A stretch of DNA of 64,000 nucleotides, from the NCBI RefSeq assembly GCF_010093305.1, contig NZ_PDWS01000024.1, positions 1 to 64,000 on the forward strand, read 5' to 3'. The first letter of the stretch is position 1. Each line of letters opens with the position of its first letter. A program made the translations under genes and the position numbers. Shown piece by piece: positions 57,256 through 64,000 of the stretch. The DNA comes from Pseudoxanthomonas sacheonensis. Lineage in GTDB: Bacteria; Pseudomonadota; Gammaproteobacteria; Xanthomonadales; Xanthomonadaceae. The notes under the pieces are model-generated. The model was not told the origin of the DNA. It did no database searches and saw nothing but the letters and a program-made list of their open reading frames with translations.

Positions 57256-58629
57256 ATGACGGATGCAATGAACGACAACAACTCCACCATGACCCCGCGC
57301 GAGATCGTGCAGGAACTAGACCGCCATATCGTCGGCCAGCACGGCGCCAAGCGTGCGGTGGCCATCGCCTTGCGCAACCGCTGGCGGCGCATGCAGCTGC
57401 AGCCGGATCTGCGCGACGAGGTGATGCCCAAGAACATCCTGATGATCGGCCCTACCGGCGTGGGCAAGACCGAGATCGCACGCCGCCTGGCCACGCTGGC
57501 CAACGCGCCGTTCGTGAAAGTGGAAGCCACGCGTTTCACCGAGGTCGGCTACGTGGGCAAGGACGTGGAGCAGATCGTGCGCGACCTGGCCGACACCGCA
57601 GTCAAGATGTACCGCGAGCAAGCCAAGGTGCGCGTGCGCACCCAGGCCGAGGAGCGCGCCGAAGACCGCATCCTGGATGCGCTGCTGCCGCGTCGCAGCG
57701 TGGGCATCGGTTTCGATGCCGAAGCCGCCCGCAACGAACCCTCGGCGCACGACGGCGATACCCGCACAAAATTCCGCAAGATGCTGCGCGCCGGCGAGCT
57801 GGACGAGCGCGAGATAGAACTCGAACTCTCGGCCAATGTGAGCATGGACATCATGACCCCGCCGGGCATGGAGGAAATGGGCCAGCAGCTGCGGCAGATG
57901 TTCTCCAACATGGGCGGCGCGAAATCGCATACGCGCACACTGACCATCAAGGCCGCGCGCCCCCAGCTGGTGGAAGAGGAGGCGGCGAAGCTGGTCAACG
58001 AGGAAGACATCCGCGCCGCCGCCATTGAGGCCTGCGAACAGAACGGCATCGTGTTCATCGACGAGATCGACAAGGTCGCCAAGCGCGGCGGCAACATGAG
58101 CGGCGGCGACGTGAGCCGCGAAGGCGTGCAGCGCGATCTGCTGCCGCTGGTGGAAGGCAGCAACGTAAGCACCAAGTACGGCACGGTGAAAACCGACCAC
58201 ATCCTTTTCATCGCCTCCGGCGCGTTCCATCTGGCCAAGCCCAGCGACCTGATTCCGGAACTGCAGGGCCGTTTCCCCATCCGCGTGGAGCTCTCGGCGT
58301 TGTCGAAAGAGGATTTCGTACGCATCCTCACCGAACCCAAGGCCGCGCTGACCCGCCAGTACGAGGCGCTGTTGCTGACCGAGGGCGTGACCCTGGAATT
58401 CACCGCCGATGCCGTCGACCGTCTCGCGGAGATCGCAGCGCAGGTCAACGAGCGCCAGGAAAACATCGGCGCGCGCCGTCTGCACACCGTGCTGGAACGG
58501 CTGCTCGATACCTTGAGTTACGAAGCCCCCGACCGCGACGGGCAGAAGATCAGCATCGACAAGCTCTACGTCGATGCGCATCTTGGCGAGCTGGTGCAGG
58601 ACCCCGACCTGAGCCGCTACATCCTCTGA
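57256..58629 (+). CDS. hslU: ATP-dependent protease ATPase subunit HslU
   Basis: At 457 residues this is the AAA+ unfoldase of Hsl[19 protein letters not shown] is the family opening; Walker A is [11 protein letters not shown], Walker [11 protein letters not shown], and arginine-finger and sensor parts follow in [12 protein letters not shown] and [12 protein letters not shown]. An I-domain (residues 110-240) recognises substrates, and DLSRYIL at the C-terminus inserts into HslV. Start ATG 57256 is chosen; 57268 and 57289 are in-frame alternatives. A REP doublet follows. Confidence 0.97.
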   Translation: MTDAMNDNNSTMTPREIVQELDRHIVGQHGAKRAVAIALRNRWRRMQLQPDLRDEVMPKNILMIGPTGVGKTEIARRLATLANAPFVKVEATRFTEVGYVGKDVEQIVRDLADTAVKMYREQAKVRVRTQAEERAEDRILDALLPRRSVGIGFDAEAARNEPSAHDGDTRTKFRKMLRAGELDEREIELELSANVSMDIMTPPGMEEMGQQLRQMFSNMGGAKSHTRTLTIKAARPQLVEEEAAKLVNEEDIRAAAIEACEQNGIVFIDEIDKVAKRGGNMSGGDVSREGVQRDLLPLVEGSNVSTKYGTVKTDHILFIASGAFHLAKPSDLIPELQGRFPIRVELSALSKEDFVRILTEPKAALTRQYEALLLTEGVTLEFTADAVDRLAEIAAQVNERQENIGARRLHTVLERLLDTLSYEAPDRDGQKISIDKLYVDAHLGELVQDPDLSRYIL

Positions 58630-58635
58630 GTCCCT

Positions 58636-58702
58636 TGTAGGAGCGGGTCCTGCCCGCGACGCATTACCGCCAACGGCGTCGCGGGCAGGGCCCGCTCCTA
58701 CA
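58636..58702. repeat. REP doublet family 1, copy 4
   Basis: TGTAGGAGCGGGTCCTGCCC opens an arm with one change from copy 1; the reverse-complement arm ends at 58702. It starts 7 bases after hslU and ends 9 bases before the OsmC stop on the other strand, so it sits at a convergent junction. Confidence 0.88.
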
Positions 58703-58710
58703 AGTTCGGG

Positions 58711-59160
58711 TCATTGCGGTTCGATGGCGACCTCGGTCTTCACCGAATTGGCGATGAAGCAATGCTCGTGCGCCGAGTGGTGCAGTCGTTGCAGTCCTTC
58801 GGCGTCTGGTGCGCTGCCTTCGGCGAACACGATCTTCGGCCGCAGGGTGACGCCGGTCAGGGCGATCCTGCCGGCATCGTTCTTGCCCAGCGTGCCCACG
58901 GCCTCGTCGGAGTAGCTGTCGACGACCCAGCCCTTCTTGGCGGCGATCGCCAGCAGGGTCAGCATGTGGCACGACGACAGCGCCACCACCAAGGCTTCCT
59001 CCGGATCCACGCCGTGCGCACTGCCCAGGTAGGCTGGCGCCGCGGAGCCGGTGAGACGTTGCCCGCGTTCGAATATCCATTCGTGATCGCGACTGTAGCC
59101 ATCGACGGTGAAGGGTTTTCCATCGCGGTTCCATTGGATGACGGTCTTGTGTTCGGACAT
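58711..59160 (-). CDS. OsmC family peroxiredoxin-like protein
   Basis: The 149-residue product is an OsmC/Ohr-fold protein, which reduces organic hydroperoxides with two cysteines. They are visible in VVALSSCHMLTLLAIAAKKG and AHEHCFIANSVKTEVAIEP. The YSRDHEWIFERGQRLTGSAA start and lack of an RGG-type Ohr pattern place it with the YhfA/OsmC branch. Starts at 59160 or 59166 are both possible. The SDR gene lies divergent at 59256. Confidence 0.93.
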   Translation of the reverse strand: MSEHKTVIQWNRDGKPFTVDGYSRDHEWIFERGQRLTGSAAPAYLGSAHGVDPEEALVVALSSCHMLTLLAIAAKKGWVVDSYSDEAVGTLGKNDAGRIALTGVTLRPKIVFAEGSAPDAEGLQRLHHSAHEHCFIANSVKTEVAIEPQ

Positions 59161-59255
59161 GGCCATGCTCGCGTGAGTTGAGGCACAACAGTATCCCAGT
59201 ATCGAGTCGATAACCGTCTGCTAGCATTGCAGGAAGATCGAGGTAGGGCGTCGCT

Positions 59256-60557
59256 ATGGATAGTGAAGTAGAACCCAACAGGACGGTGCTGGTAGTCGGC
59301 GCGGCGGGATTCCTGGGCGGGTACATCGTTGCGGCGTTACGGGAGCGCGGCTGGCGCGTGTTGCGGGGCGTGCGTGCCCGGGGCAGGGCGCTGGCGGCCG
59401 ACGAGCGCGAATGCGATCTGCAGCGATTGCCGACTCCGGAAAGCTGGCTGCCGTTGCTGGCGGGCGTTGATGCGGTGGTCAACGTTGCGGGCATATTACG
59501 CGAAGAGGGCGGGCAGACGTTCGCGACTGTTCACTTGGACGCGCCGCTCGCGCTGGCCCGCGCCTGTGTCAAGCAGGGCGTGCAGTGCTTCGTGCAGATA
59601 TCGGCGCTGGGATTGCCGGAAGACGGCGAATTCGTCGCATCGAAGCAGCGTTTCGACGAGGCCTTGCTGGAGCTTCCGCTGCGCAGCGCGATACTCCGGC
59701 CTTCGATCGTGTACGCCATCTCGGGTTCGTATGGTGGAACCTCCCTGTTGCGCGCGCTCGCGGCGTTTCCCGGTGCGTTGCTGTTGCCGGGCGATGGTCG
59801 CTGGCTGATCCAGCCTGTGGCGGTTCAGGACCTCGCCGACCTTGCGGCACGTGCATTGGAATCGGAGACTTCCGGTATCTACGAGGTCGGCGGTCCCGAG
59901 CGCATGACCCTGCGCGAGTACCAGCACGCCTGGCGCGAATGGCTGCGCATCCCCGGCAATCGGGTCATCTTCACCCCGGTCGGTTGTGTGTCGTTGCTTG
60001 TGCGTTTCTGGGAAACCATCGGCAGCGGCCCGGTAGGCGAAACCATGTGGCGCATGCTCAGGCGCGGAAACGTCACCGCCGATGGCGCGATCGAACGTTT
60101 GCGCCGGGACTTCGGAATCGCGCCGCGGCCCTTGCAGGAAGTGCTCGCCTCGACTCCCAGCCAGGTGCAGGACCGGTGGCAGGCGCAGCTTTACTTCCTT
60201 GCGCCTGCCCTGCGGCTGGGCATCGCCATGCTCTGGTTGATTTCCGCCTGGGTAGGGTGGACAACGCCCGCATCGGAAATAGAACAGCTAGCCGACGGCT
60301 CGGTTCTCGGTGCGATGAAGCCGGTTGCCGTTGCGCGTTCGGCGGCTACCTTCGACATGATCCTCGGACTTTGGTTGCTGCTGGGTTTCCGTTTGCGCAC
60401 CGCGATCGCATCGATGATGGCGCTTGTGCTGGTTTATACCCTGGTATTCGGCATTGCATTGCCCACGCTTTGGCTGGACCCGTTGGGCGGATTGGCAAAA
60501 AACCTGGTCGTCCTTCCGGCGCTCGCGGTGCTGTGGGTGCTTTCGGAGAGGAGGTGA
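59256..60557 (+). CDS. NAD(P)-binding SDR/epimerase fused to a DoxX-like membrane domain
   Basis: A 433-residue fusion. Residues 8-290 are an extended SDR with the dinucleotide site TVLVVGAAGFLGGYIVAAL and a QISALGLPEDGEFVASKQRF substrate part, in the NmrA/complex I 39-kDa-like branch. Residues 305-433 are four hydrophobic helices of the DoxX-like type (YFLAPALRLGIAMLWLISAW). The pairing is known for predicted membrane-bound oxidoreductases. It is translationally linked to the DUF2269 gene after it. The substrate is not known. Confidence 0.9.
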   Translation: MDSEVEPNRTVLVVGAAGFLGGYIVAALRERGWRVLRGVRARGRALAADERECDLQRLPTPESWLPLLAGVDAVVNVAGILREEGGQTFATVHLDAPLALARACVKQGVQCFVQISALGLPEDGEFVASKQRFDEALLELPLRSAILRPSIVYAISGSYGGTSLLRALAAFPGALLLPGDGRWLIQPVAVQDLADLAARALESETSGIYEVGGPERMTLREYQHAWREWLRIPGNRVIFTPVGCVSLLVRFWETIGSGPVGETMWRMLRRGNVTADGAIERLRRDFGIAPRPLQEVLASTPSQVQDRWQAQLYFLAPALRLGIAMLWLISAWVGWTTPASEIEQLADGSVLGAMKPVAVARSAATFDMILGLWLLLGFRLRTAIASMMALVLVYTLVFGIALPTLWLDPLGGLAKNLVVLPALAVLWVLSERR

Positions 60558-60559
60558 GC

Positions 60560-61024
60560 GTGCTCTACCTTTGGGTGAAATGGATCCACATCCTGTCGTC
60601 GACGTTGTTGATGGGCACGGGGCTGGGTATAGCCTTCTTCATGTGGGTCGCGCATCTGCGCGGCGACGCCAAGGTGATTGCGGCGACTGCGCGCACGGTG
60701 GTGATTGCCGATACCTGCTTCACCGCGCCGGCAGTGGTGGTGCAATTGCTGACCGGCTTCTGGCTGACCCGCATCATGGGAATGCCGCTGACCCAGTATT
60801 GGATCAAGACCGCGCTGATCCTGTTCGTGCTGGTCGGCTGTTGCTGGTTGCCGGTACTGTGGTTGCAGATACGCGCGCGCAACCTGGCCGTGGAAGCGTG
60901 CGCACGTGGCGAACCACTGCCGACTGCTTACTACACCGCGATGCGCTGGTGGTTCTGGCTGGGCTGGCCGGCTTTCATCAGCGTCATCGCGATCTTCTGG
61001 CTGATGGTGATGAAGCCGGCCTGA
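60560..61024 (+). CDS. DUF2269 inner membrane protein
   Basis: The 154-residue product is a four-helix membrane protein with the DUF2269 marks VLYLWVKWIHILSSTLLMGT and FWLTRIMGMPLTQYWIKTAL. I chose GTG 60560, because AGGAGG at 60549-60554 stands five bases ahead of it; GTG 60554 would lie inside that ribosome site. It starts two bases after the SDR-DoxX stop. The pairing suggests one membrane complex with the SDR fusion, perhaps redox-linked. Function unknown. Confidence 0.9.
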   Translation: MLYLWVKWIHILSSTLLMGTGLGIAFFMWVAHLRGDAKVIAATARTVVIADTCFTAPAVVVQLLTGFWLTRIMGMPLTQYWIKTALILFVLVGCCWLPVLWLQIRARNLAVEACARGEPLPTAYYTAMRWWFWLGWPAFISVIAIFWLMVMKPA

Positions 61025-61032
61025 GGCGCGGT

Positions 61033-61485
61033 TCAATCCTCGCCGATATCCTCGTTCCACACTTCCGGATTGGCGGCGATGTAATCGCCCAGCATGCTGA
61101 TGCATTCCTCGTCGTGCAGATCGACGACGTTGACCCCGTTTTCGCGCAGCCAGTCGATGCCGCCGCCGAAGTTGACCGACTCGCCCACCACCACCGTGCC
61201 GATGTTGAACTGCCGGACCAGGCCGCTGCAGTACCAGCAGGGCGCCAGGGTGGTGACCATGATGGTGTCGCGGTAGCGGCGCTGGCGGCCGGCTTTGCGG
61301 AAGGCGTCGGTTTCGCCGTGGACCGAAGGATCGTTTTCCTGAATGCGCCGATTGTGGCCGCAACCCAGCAGTCTGCCGTCGTTGTGGAAAAGAGCGGCGC
61401 CGATGGGGATGCCGCCTTCGGCCAGGCCCCGGCGGGCCTCGGCGACAGCGGTTTCCAGCAGGGAGCGGTAGTCGATGGTGTCCAT
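61033..61485 (-). CDS. cytosine deaminase, yeast Fcy1-like
   Basis: A 150-residue zinc deaminase. Metal ligands are in SVHGETDAFRK (His-Ala/Gly-Glu) and TLAPCWYCSGLV (Cys-X2-Cys). The end, VVVGESVNFGGGIDWLRENG to NPEVWNEDIGE, matches the yeast cytosine deaminase more closely than tRNA adenosine deaminase or guanine deaminase. It would turn cytosine into uracil. It stands alone, convergent with the DUF2269 gene and divergent from the zinc protease. Confidence 0.87.
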   Translation of the reverse strand: MDTIDYRSLLETAVAEARRGLAEGGIPIGAALFHNDGRLLGCGHNRRIQENDPSVHGETDAFRKAGRQRRYRDTIMVTTLAPCWYCSGLVRQFNIGTVVVGESVNFGGGIDWLRENGVNVVDLHDEECISMLGDYIAANPEVWNEDIGED

Positions 61486-61641
61486 GCAAATCCGGAAGGG
61501 GCGGCGCGGTAGGATGTTGCCACGTGCGGAGGCGATTCGGGAAATGCGGCCTGGGTCACTTCGACAACGGCGGTTGTCGTCTATCTAGTCATGGCAGAAC
61601 CGGAAGCGTGCCATCGCTTCCGCCGAAAGTAGGGGGCTGAA

Positions 61642-63240
61642 GTGGCAATAGGGAAAAGCGCATCGCTCGCGGCCGGCATGCGGGCCATGCTGGCGTGCGG
61701 TCTGGGAGCGGCGTTGATGACGGGCGCTTTGCAGGCGCAGGCCCAAATAGTTCAAGGACAGCTGCAACTGCAGTGGGGCGACCCGCGCGGGGATGCCGGT
61801 CAGCCGAAGCGACCCGGCAAACTCCGGGTCGCTCTGGTGACCGATGACGGCAAGCGCCAGGTGCTGGACCCGGTACAGGCGCGCATCGCCGCCGGCGATC
61901 TGTATGCGCTGGCCAACCGCCGGGTGGCGGTGGAGTTCGGCACTTATGCTCGTGGCATGCCGCGCGGGAAAGTCGAAGCCATCGTTCCCGCCGACGATCT
62001 TGGCCAGGCTTACGACCCGGCGGTTCCGCTGAAAACCGGGCCGGTGGCCAAGGCGGTCGCGGGCACCACGCGCTGGGTGACGGTGGCCTGCAAATTCTCC
62101 GACATCGATACCGAGCAGAAGACGGTGGAGTTTTTCCGCGGCCAGTACGGCACATTGGCCGGCCAGCTGGGCCATTACTGGCCGGAGGTGTCTTACGGGA
62201 AAGTGACCCTCGCCGGCAGCGACGCCTATGGCTGGTTCACCTTGCCCCAGCCGCGCTCGTACTACATCACCGGCGAAGGCGATGGAAAAGCCGACCTGGA
62301 CAAGCTGTTCGAGGACTGCGCGGCTGCGGCCGATCCGGTGGTGAATTTCAATGCGGTGCAGGGCATCAACATGATGTTCAACGGCGACCTGGACGGTTTT
62401 GCATGGGGCGGTGGCGCTTGCGGTCCCCTGGAAGGCGTCAACCGGTGCATCCGCAACACCTGGAATCCGCCCTGGGCCTTCAACAACCTGGCGCCGCTGG
62501 CGCATGAAATGGGCCACGGCTACGGCCTGCCGCACTCCAACAATTCCGACGGCGACGACGACCCCTACGACAATCCCTGGGACGTGATGAGCGATGGATG
62601 GCGCAACGCCGTCGCCAATGCGACCTACGGCACCCTGCCCAAGCACATCAACATCTACCAGCGCGATCGCCTGGGCTGGGTGGATGCGGCGCGCAAGCTG
62701 ACGGTGGCGGCCGGCGGACCGCGGGTGACGGTCAATCTGGATGCGGCCAGTCTGGCGGGCTCGCTGAACACGCAGATGGTCGTGTTCACCATTCCGCAGG
62801 AAGCCGGGGTCCTGTACACCCTGGAGGCGCGCAAGCGCACCGGCGCCTATGAAGCCAACCTGGCCGGAAACGCGGTCATCATCCATCGCGTGGTGAATGG
62901 CGACATGGCTTACAGCATCGATGCCGCCGTGCCGCCGGCCAATGTTTCGAACAACGAGGGATCGATGTTCAAGGTCGGGGAAACCTGGGTGTCGCCCCAC
63001 AACGCCTACTGGGTCACGGTGGAGTCGGAAACCGCGACGGGTTTCGTGGTGTCGCTGGGGCCGCAGCCGCGCTACATGGGCGGTCCCGCACCGGTGCGTC
63101 GCTCGACCGGCGGCACCGCCAGCGCCTCGCAGCCGGCGCTGCTGTCGACCCCGGCGAGCCGCCAGCCCCGCCAGACAGGCGATTGCGCGACAGGACGCGG
63201 GATCTCCACGCAGAAGCAATGCGGCGGGCGCATCAAATAG
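61642..63240 (+). CDS. secreted zinc metalloprotease (metzincin-like)
   Basis: A 532-residue secreted protease. The signal peptide ends near GALQAQAQ. The zinc motif HEMGHGYGLPHS (first His at residue 288) has the extended HEXXHXXGXXH form with a His in third place, and a Met-turn WDVMSDG follows 25 residues on. It is closest to the M6 or related family. The C-terminal third is beta-rich (residues 370-475), then a Ser/Pro-rich tail with two cysteines (GDCATGRGISTQKQCGG), perhaps a disulfide loop. The start GTG 61642 follows AGGGGG. Confidence 0.88.
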   Translation: MAIGKSASLAAGMRAMLACGLGAALMTGALQAQAQIVQGQLQLQWGDPRGDAGQPKRPGKLRVALVTDDGKRQVLDPVQARIAAGDLYALANRRVAVEFGTYARGMPRGKVEAIVPADDLGQAYDPAVPLKTGPVAKAVAGTTRWVTVACKFSDIDTEQKTVEFFRGQYGTLAGQLGHYWPEVSYGKVTLAGSDAYGWFTLPQPRSYYITGEGDGKADLDKLFEDCAAAADPVVNFNAVQGINMMFNGDLDGFAWGGGACGPLEGVNRCIRNTWNPPWAFNNLAPLAHEMGHGYGLPHSNNSDGDDDPYDNPWDVMSDGWRNAVANATYGTLPKHINIYQRDRLGWVDAARKLTVAAGGPRVTVNLDAASLAGSLNTQMVVFTIPQEAGVLYTLEARKRTGAYEANLAGNAVIIHRVVNGDMAYSIDAAVPPANVSNNEGSMFKVGETWVSPHNAYWVTVESETATGFVVSLGPQPRYMGGPAPVRRSTGGTASASQPALLSTPASRQPRQTGDCATGRGISTQKQCGGRIK

Positions 63241-63348
63241 CCGATCTCAGAGGCTTTGGCGCGTGCGCCGTCGGGCGCGCGCGGTTCTTTCCGCACGGAA
63301 TGGACGGTTCGCGGGCGACCTCCGCGTCTGTAATGCGATAATCGCGGC

Positions 63349-64000
63349 ATGAGCGAATCCCCCTACAAATCCGGCACCACCCATTTCGGCTTCAAGGACG
63401 TCGCCGCCAAGGACAAGCAGAAGCTGGTCGGCGAAGTGTTCTCTTCGGTCGCGGGCAACTACGACCTGATGAACGACCTGATGAGCCTGGGCGTGCATCG
63501 GGTGTGGAAGCGCTATTTCGTCGGAACCGCGCAAGTCAAGCGCGGCGACCGGGTACTGGACCTGGCCGGCGGCACCGGCGATATCGCGGCGTTGCTGAAG
63601 GACCGGGTGGGTCCGGAAGGCGAGATCGTGCTGGGCGACATCAACGCCGGCATGCTTTCGGTCGGCCGCGACCGCATGACCAATCGCGGTCTGGTCGCCG
63701 GACTGGACTATGTGCAGTGCAATGCCGAAGCGTTGCCGTTTCCCGACAACAGCTTCGACCTGGTCACGATTGCTTTCGGCCTGCGCAACGTAACCGACAA
63801 GGACGCGGGCCTGCGCGAGATGTTCCGCGTGCTCAAGGTGGGCGGGCAGGCCAGGGTGCTCGAATTCTCCGAAGTGACGGTGGACTGGTTCAAGCCGGTC
63901 TACGACTTCCACTCGTTCAAGATCCTGCCCAGGCTGGGCCAGCTGTTCGCCAAGGACGCCGATAGTTATCAGTACCTGGCCGAAAGTATCCGCAAGCATC
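63349..64000 (+). CDS. ubiE: ubiquinone/menaquinone methyltransferase UbiE, N-terminal part
   Basis: The frame runs from ATG 63349 off the end of the window, 217 codons read. [20 protein letters not shown] opens the protein, SAM motif I is [16 protein letters not shown], and [20 protein letters not shown] is the UbiE signature. It methylates the benzoquinol ring in ubiquinone and the demethylmenaquinol ring in menaquinone synthesis. About 35 residues are missing at the C-terminus. Confidence 0.96.
   Translation, partial: MSESPYKSGTTHFGFKDVAAKDKQKLVGEVFSSVAGNYDLMNDLMSLGVHRVWKRYFVGTAQVKRGDRVLDLAGGTGDIAALLKDRVGPEGEIVLGDINAGMLSVGRDRMTNRGLVAGLDYVQCNAEALPFPDNSFDLVTIAFGLRNVTDKDAGLREMFRVLKVGGQARVLEFSEVTVDWFKPVYDFHSFKILPRLGQLFAKDADSYQYLAESIRKH

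Noticed and set aside
52962-58702. Rho-independent terminators at the REP doublets
   Set aside because: The arms are 25 bases or more with long loops and no T run, and identical copies recur, which marks a repeat family.

Overview
The window is about 65 percent GC and densely coded. It comes from a gammaproteobacterium of the Xanthomonadaceae (Lysobacteraceae), most like Lysobacter, Pseudoxanthomonas or Luteimonas. The pointers are TonB-dependent receptors, many secreted S9, M20 and P1 peptidases, an algR-hemC neighbourhood, an lptM-dapF-DUF484-xerC-hslVU run, and the palindromic intergenic repeats typical of this family. I could not search databases, so the genus is an inference.

Layout. 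1-4671: sugar-use genes (end of a sugar porter, a GH3 glucosidase lipoprotein, a sodium/solute symporter). 4955-12749, minus strand: a serine hydrolase, then a likely N-demethylation module (FMN/FeS/FAD Old-Yellow-type demethylase, amino-acid permease, secreted amidohydrolase, Rieske oxygenase). 12808-13980, plus strand: a DmpA-type aminopeptidase. 14112-24586, minus strand: a tightly overlapping seven-gene operon (class III aminotransferase, P5CDH-like aldehyde dehydrogenase, two CoA-transferase subunits, a second class III aminotransferase, a beta-propeller/metallohydrolase fusion, an S9 peptidase). 24691-32925, plus strand: a PcaR-type regulator overlapping a 3-oxoadipyl-CoA thiolase, then an M20 peptidase, a TPR-sulfotransferase and a TonB receptor. 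33098-43716: carboxylesterase, LytTR regulator, hemC, an Oar-like TonB receptor with two TPR-sulfotransferases, and an OmpA protein. 43809-53456: envelope proteins, a WYL regulator, two S9 oligopeptidases and a DUF454 protein. 53687-58629: lptM, dapF, DUF484, xerC, hslV, hslU. 58711-64000: OsmC, an SDR-DoxX fusion with a DUF2269 partner, a yeast-type cytosine deaminase, a secreted zinc protease and the start of ubiE.

The most interesting part is 4955-32925. Genes for the last steps of the beta-ketoadipate pathway (CoA transferase, PcaF thiolase, PcaR-type regulator) sit without any aromatic ring-cleavage genes. They are instead translationally coupled to two aminotransferases, an aldehyde dehydrogenase and peptidases, next to a DmpA-family peptidase and two demethylases. 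My hypothesis is a peptide- or amide-bound diamino acid catabolic route in which 3-oxoadipate is made from an amine such as beta-lysine (3,6-diaminohexanoate), not from an aromatic. A PcaR-like operator pair lies in the divergent promoter at 24587-24690. The gene families are well supported; the substrate is inference.

The window is also rich in intergenic palindromes: four copies of one REP-doublet family, two of another, two sites of a third hairpin family, a 30-bp inverted repeat, a 550-bp palindromic island, and a 100-bp tandem duplication that supplies the stop codon of the WYL regulator. I saw no rRNA, tRNA, CRISPR array, transposase or phage genes.
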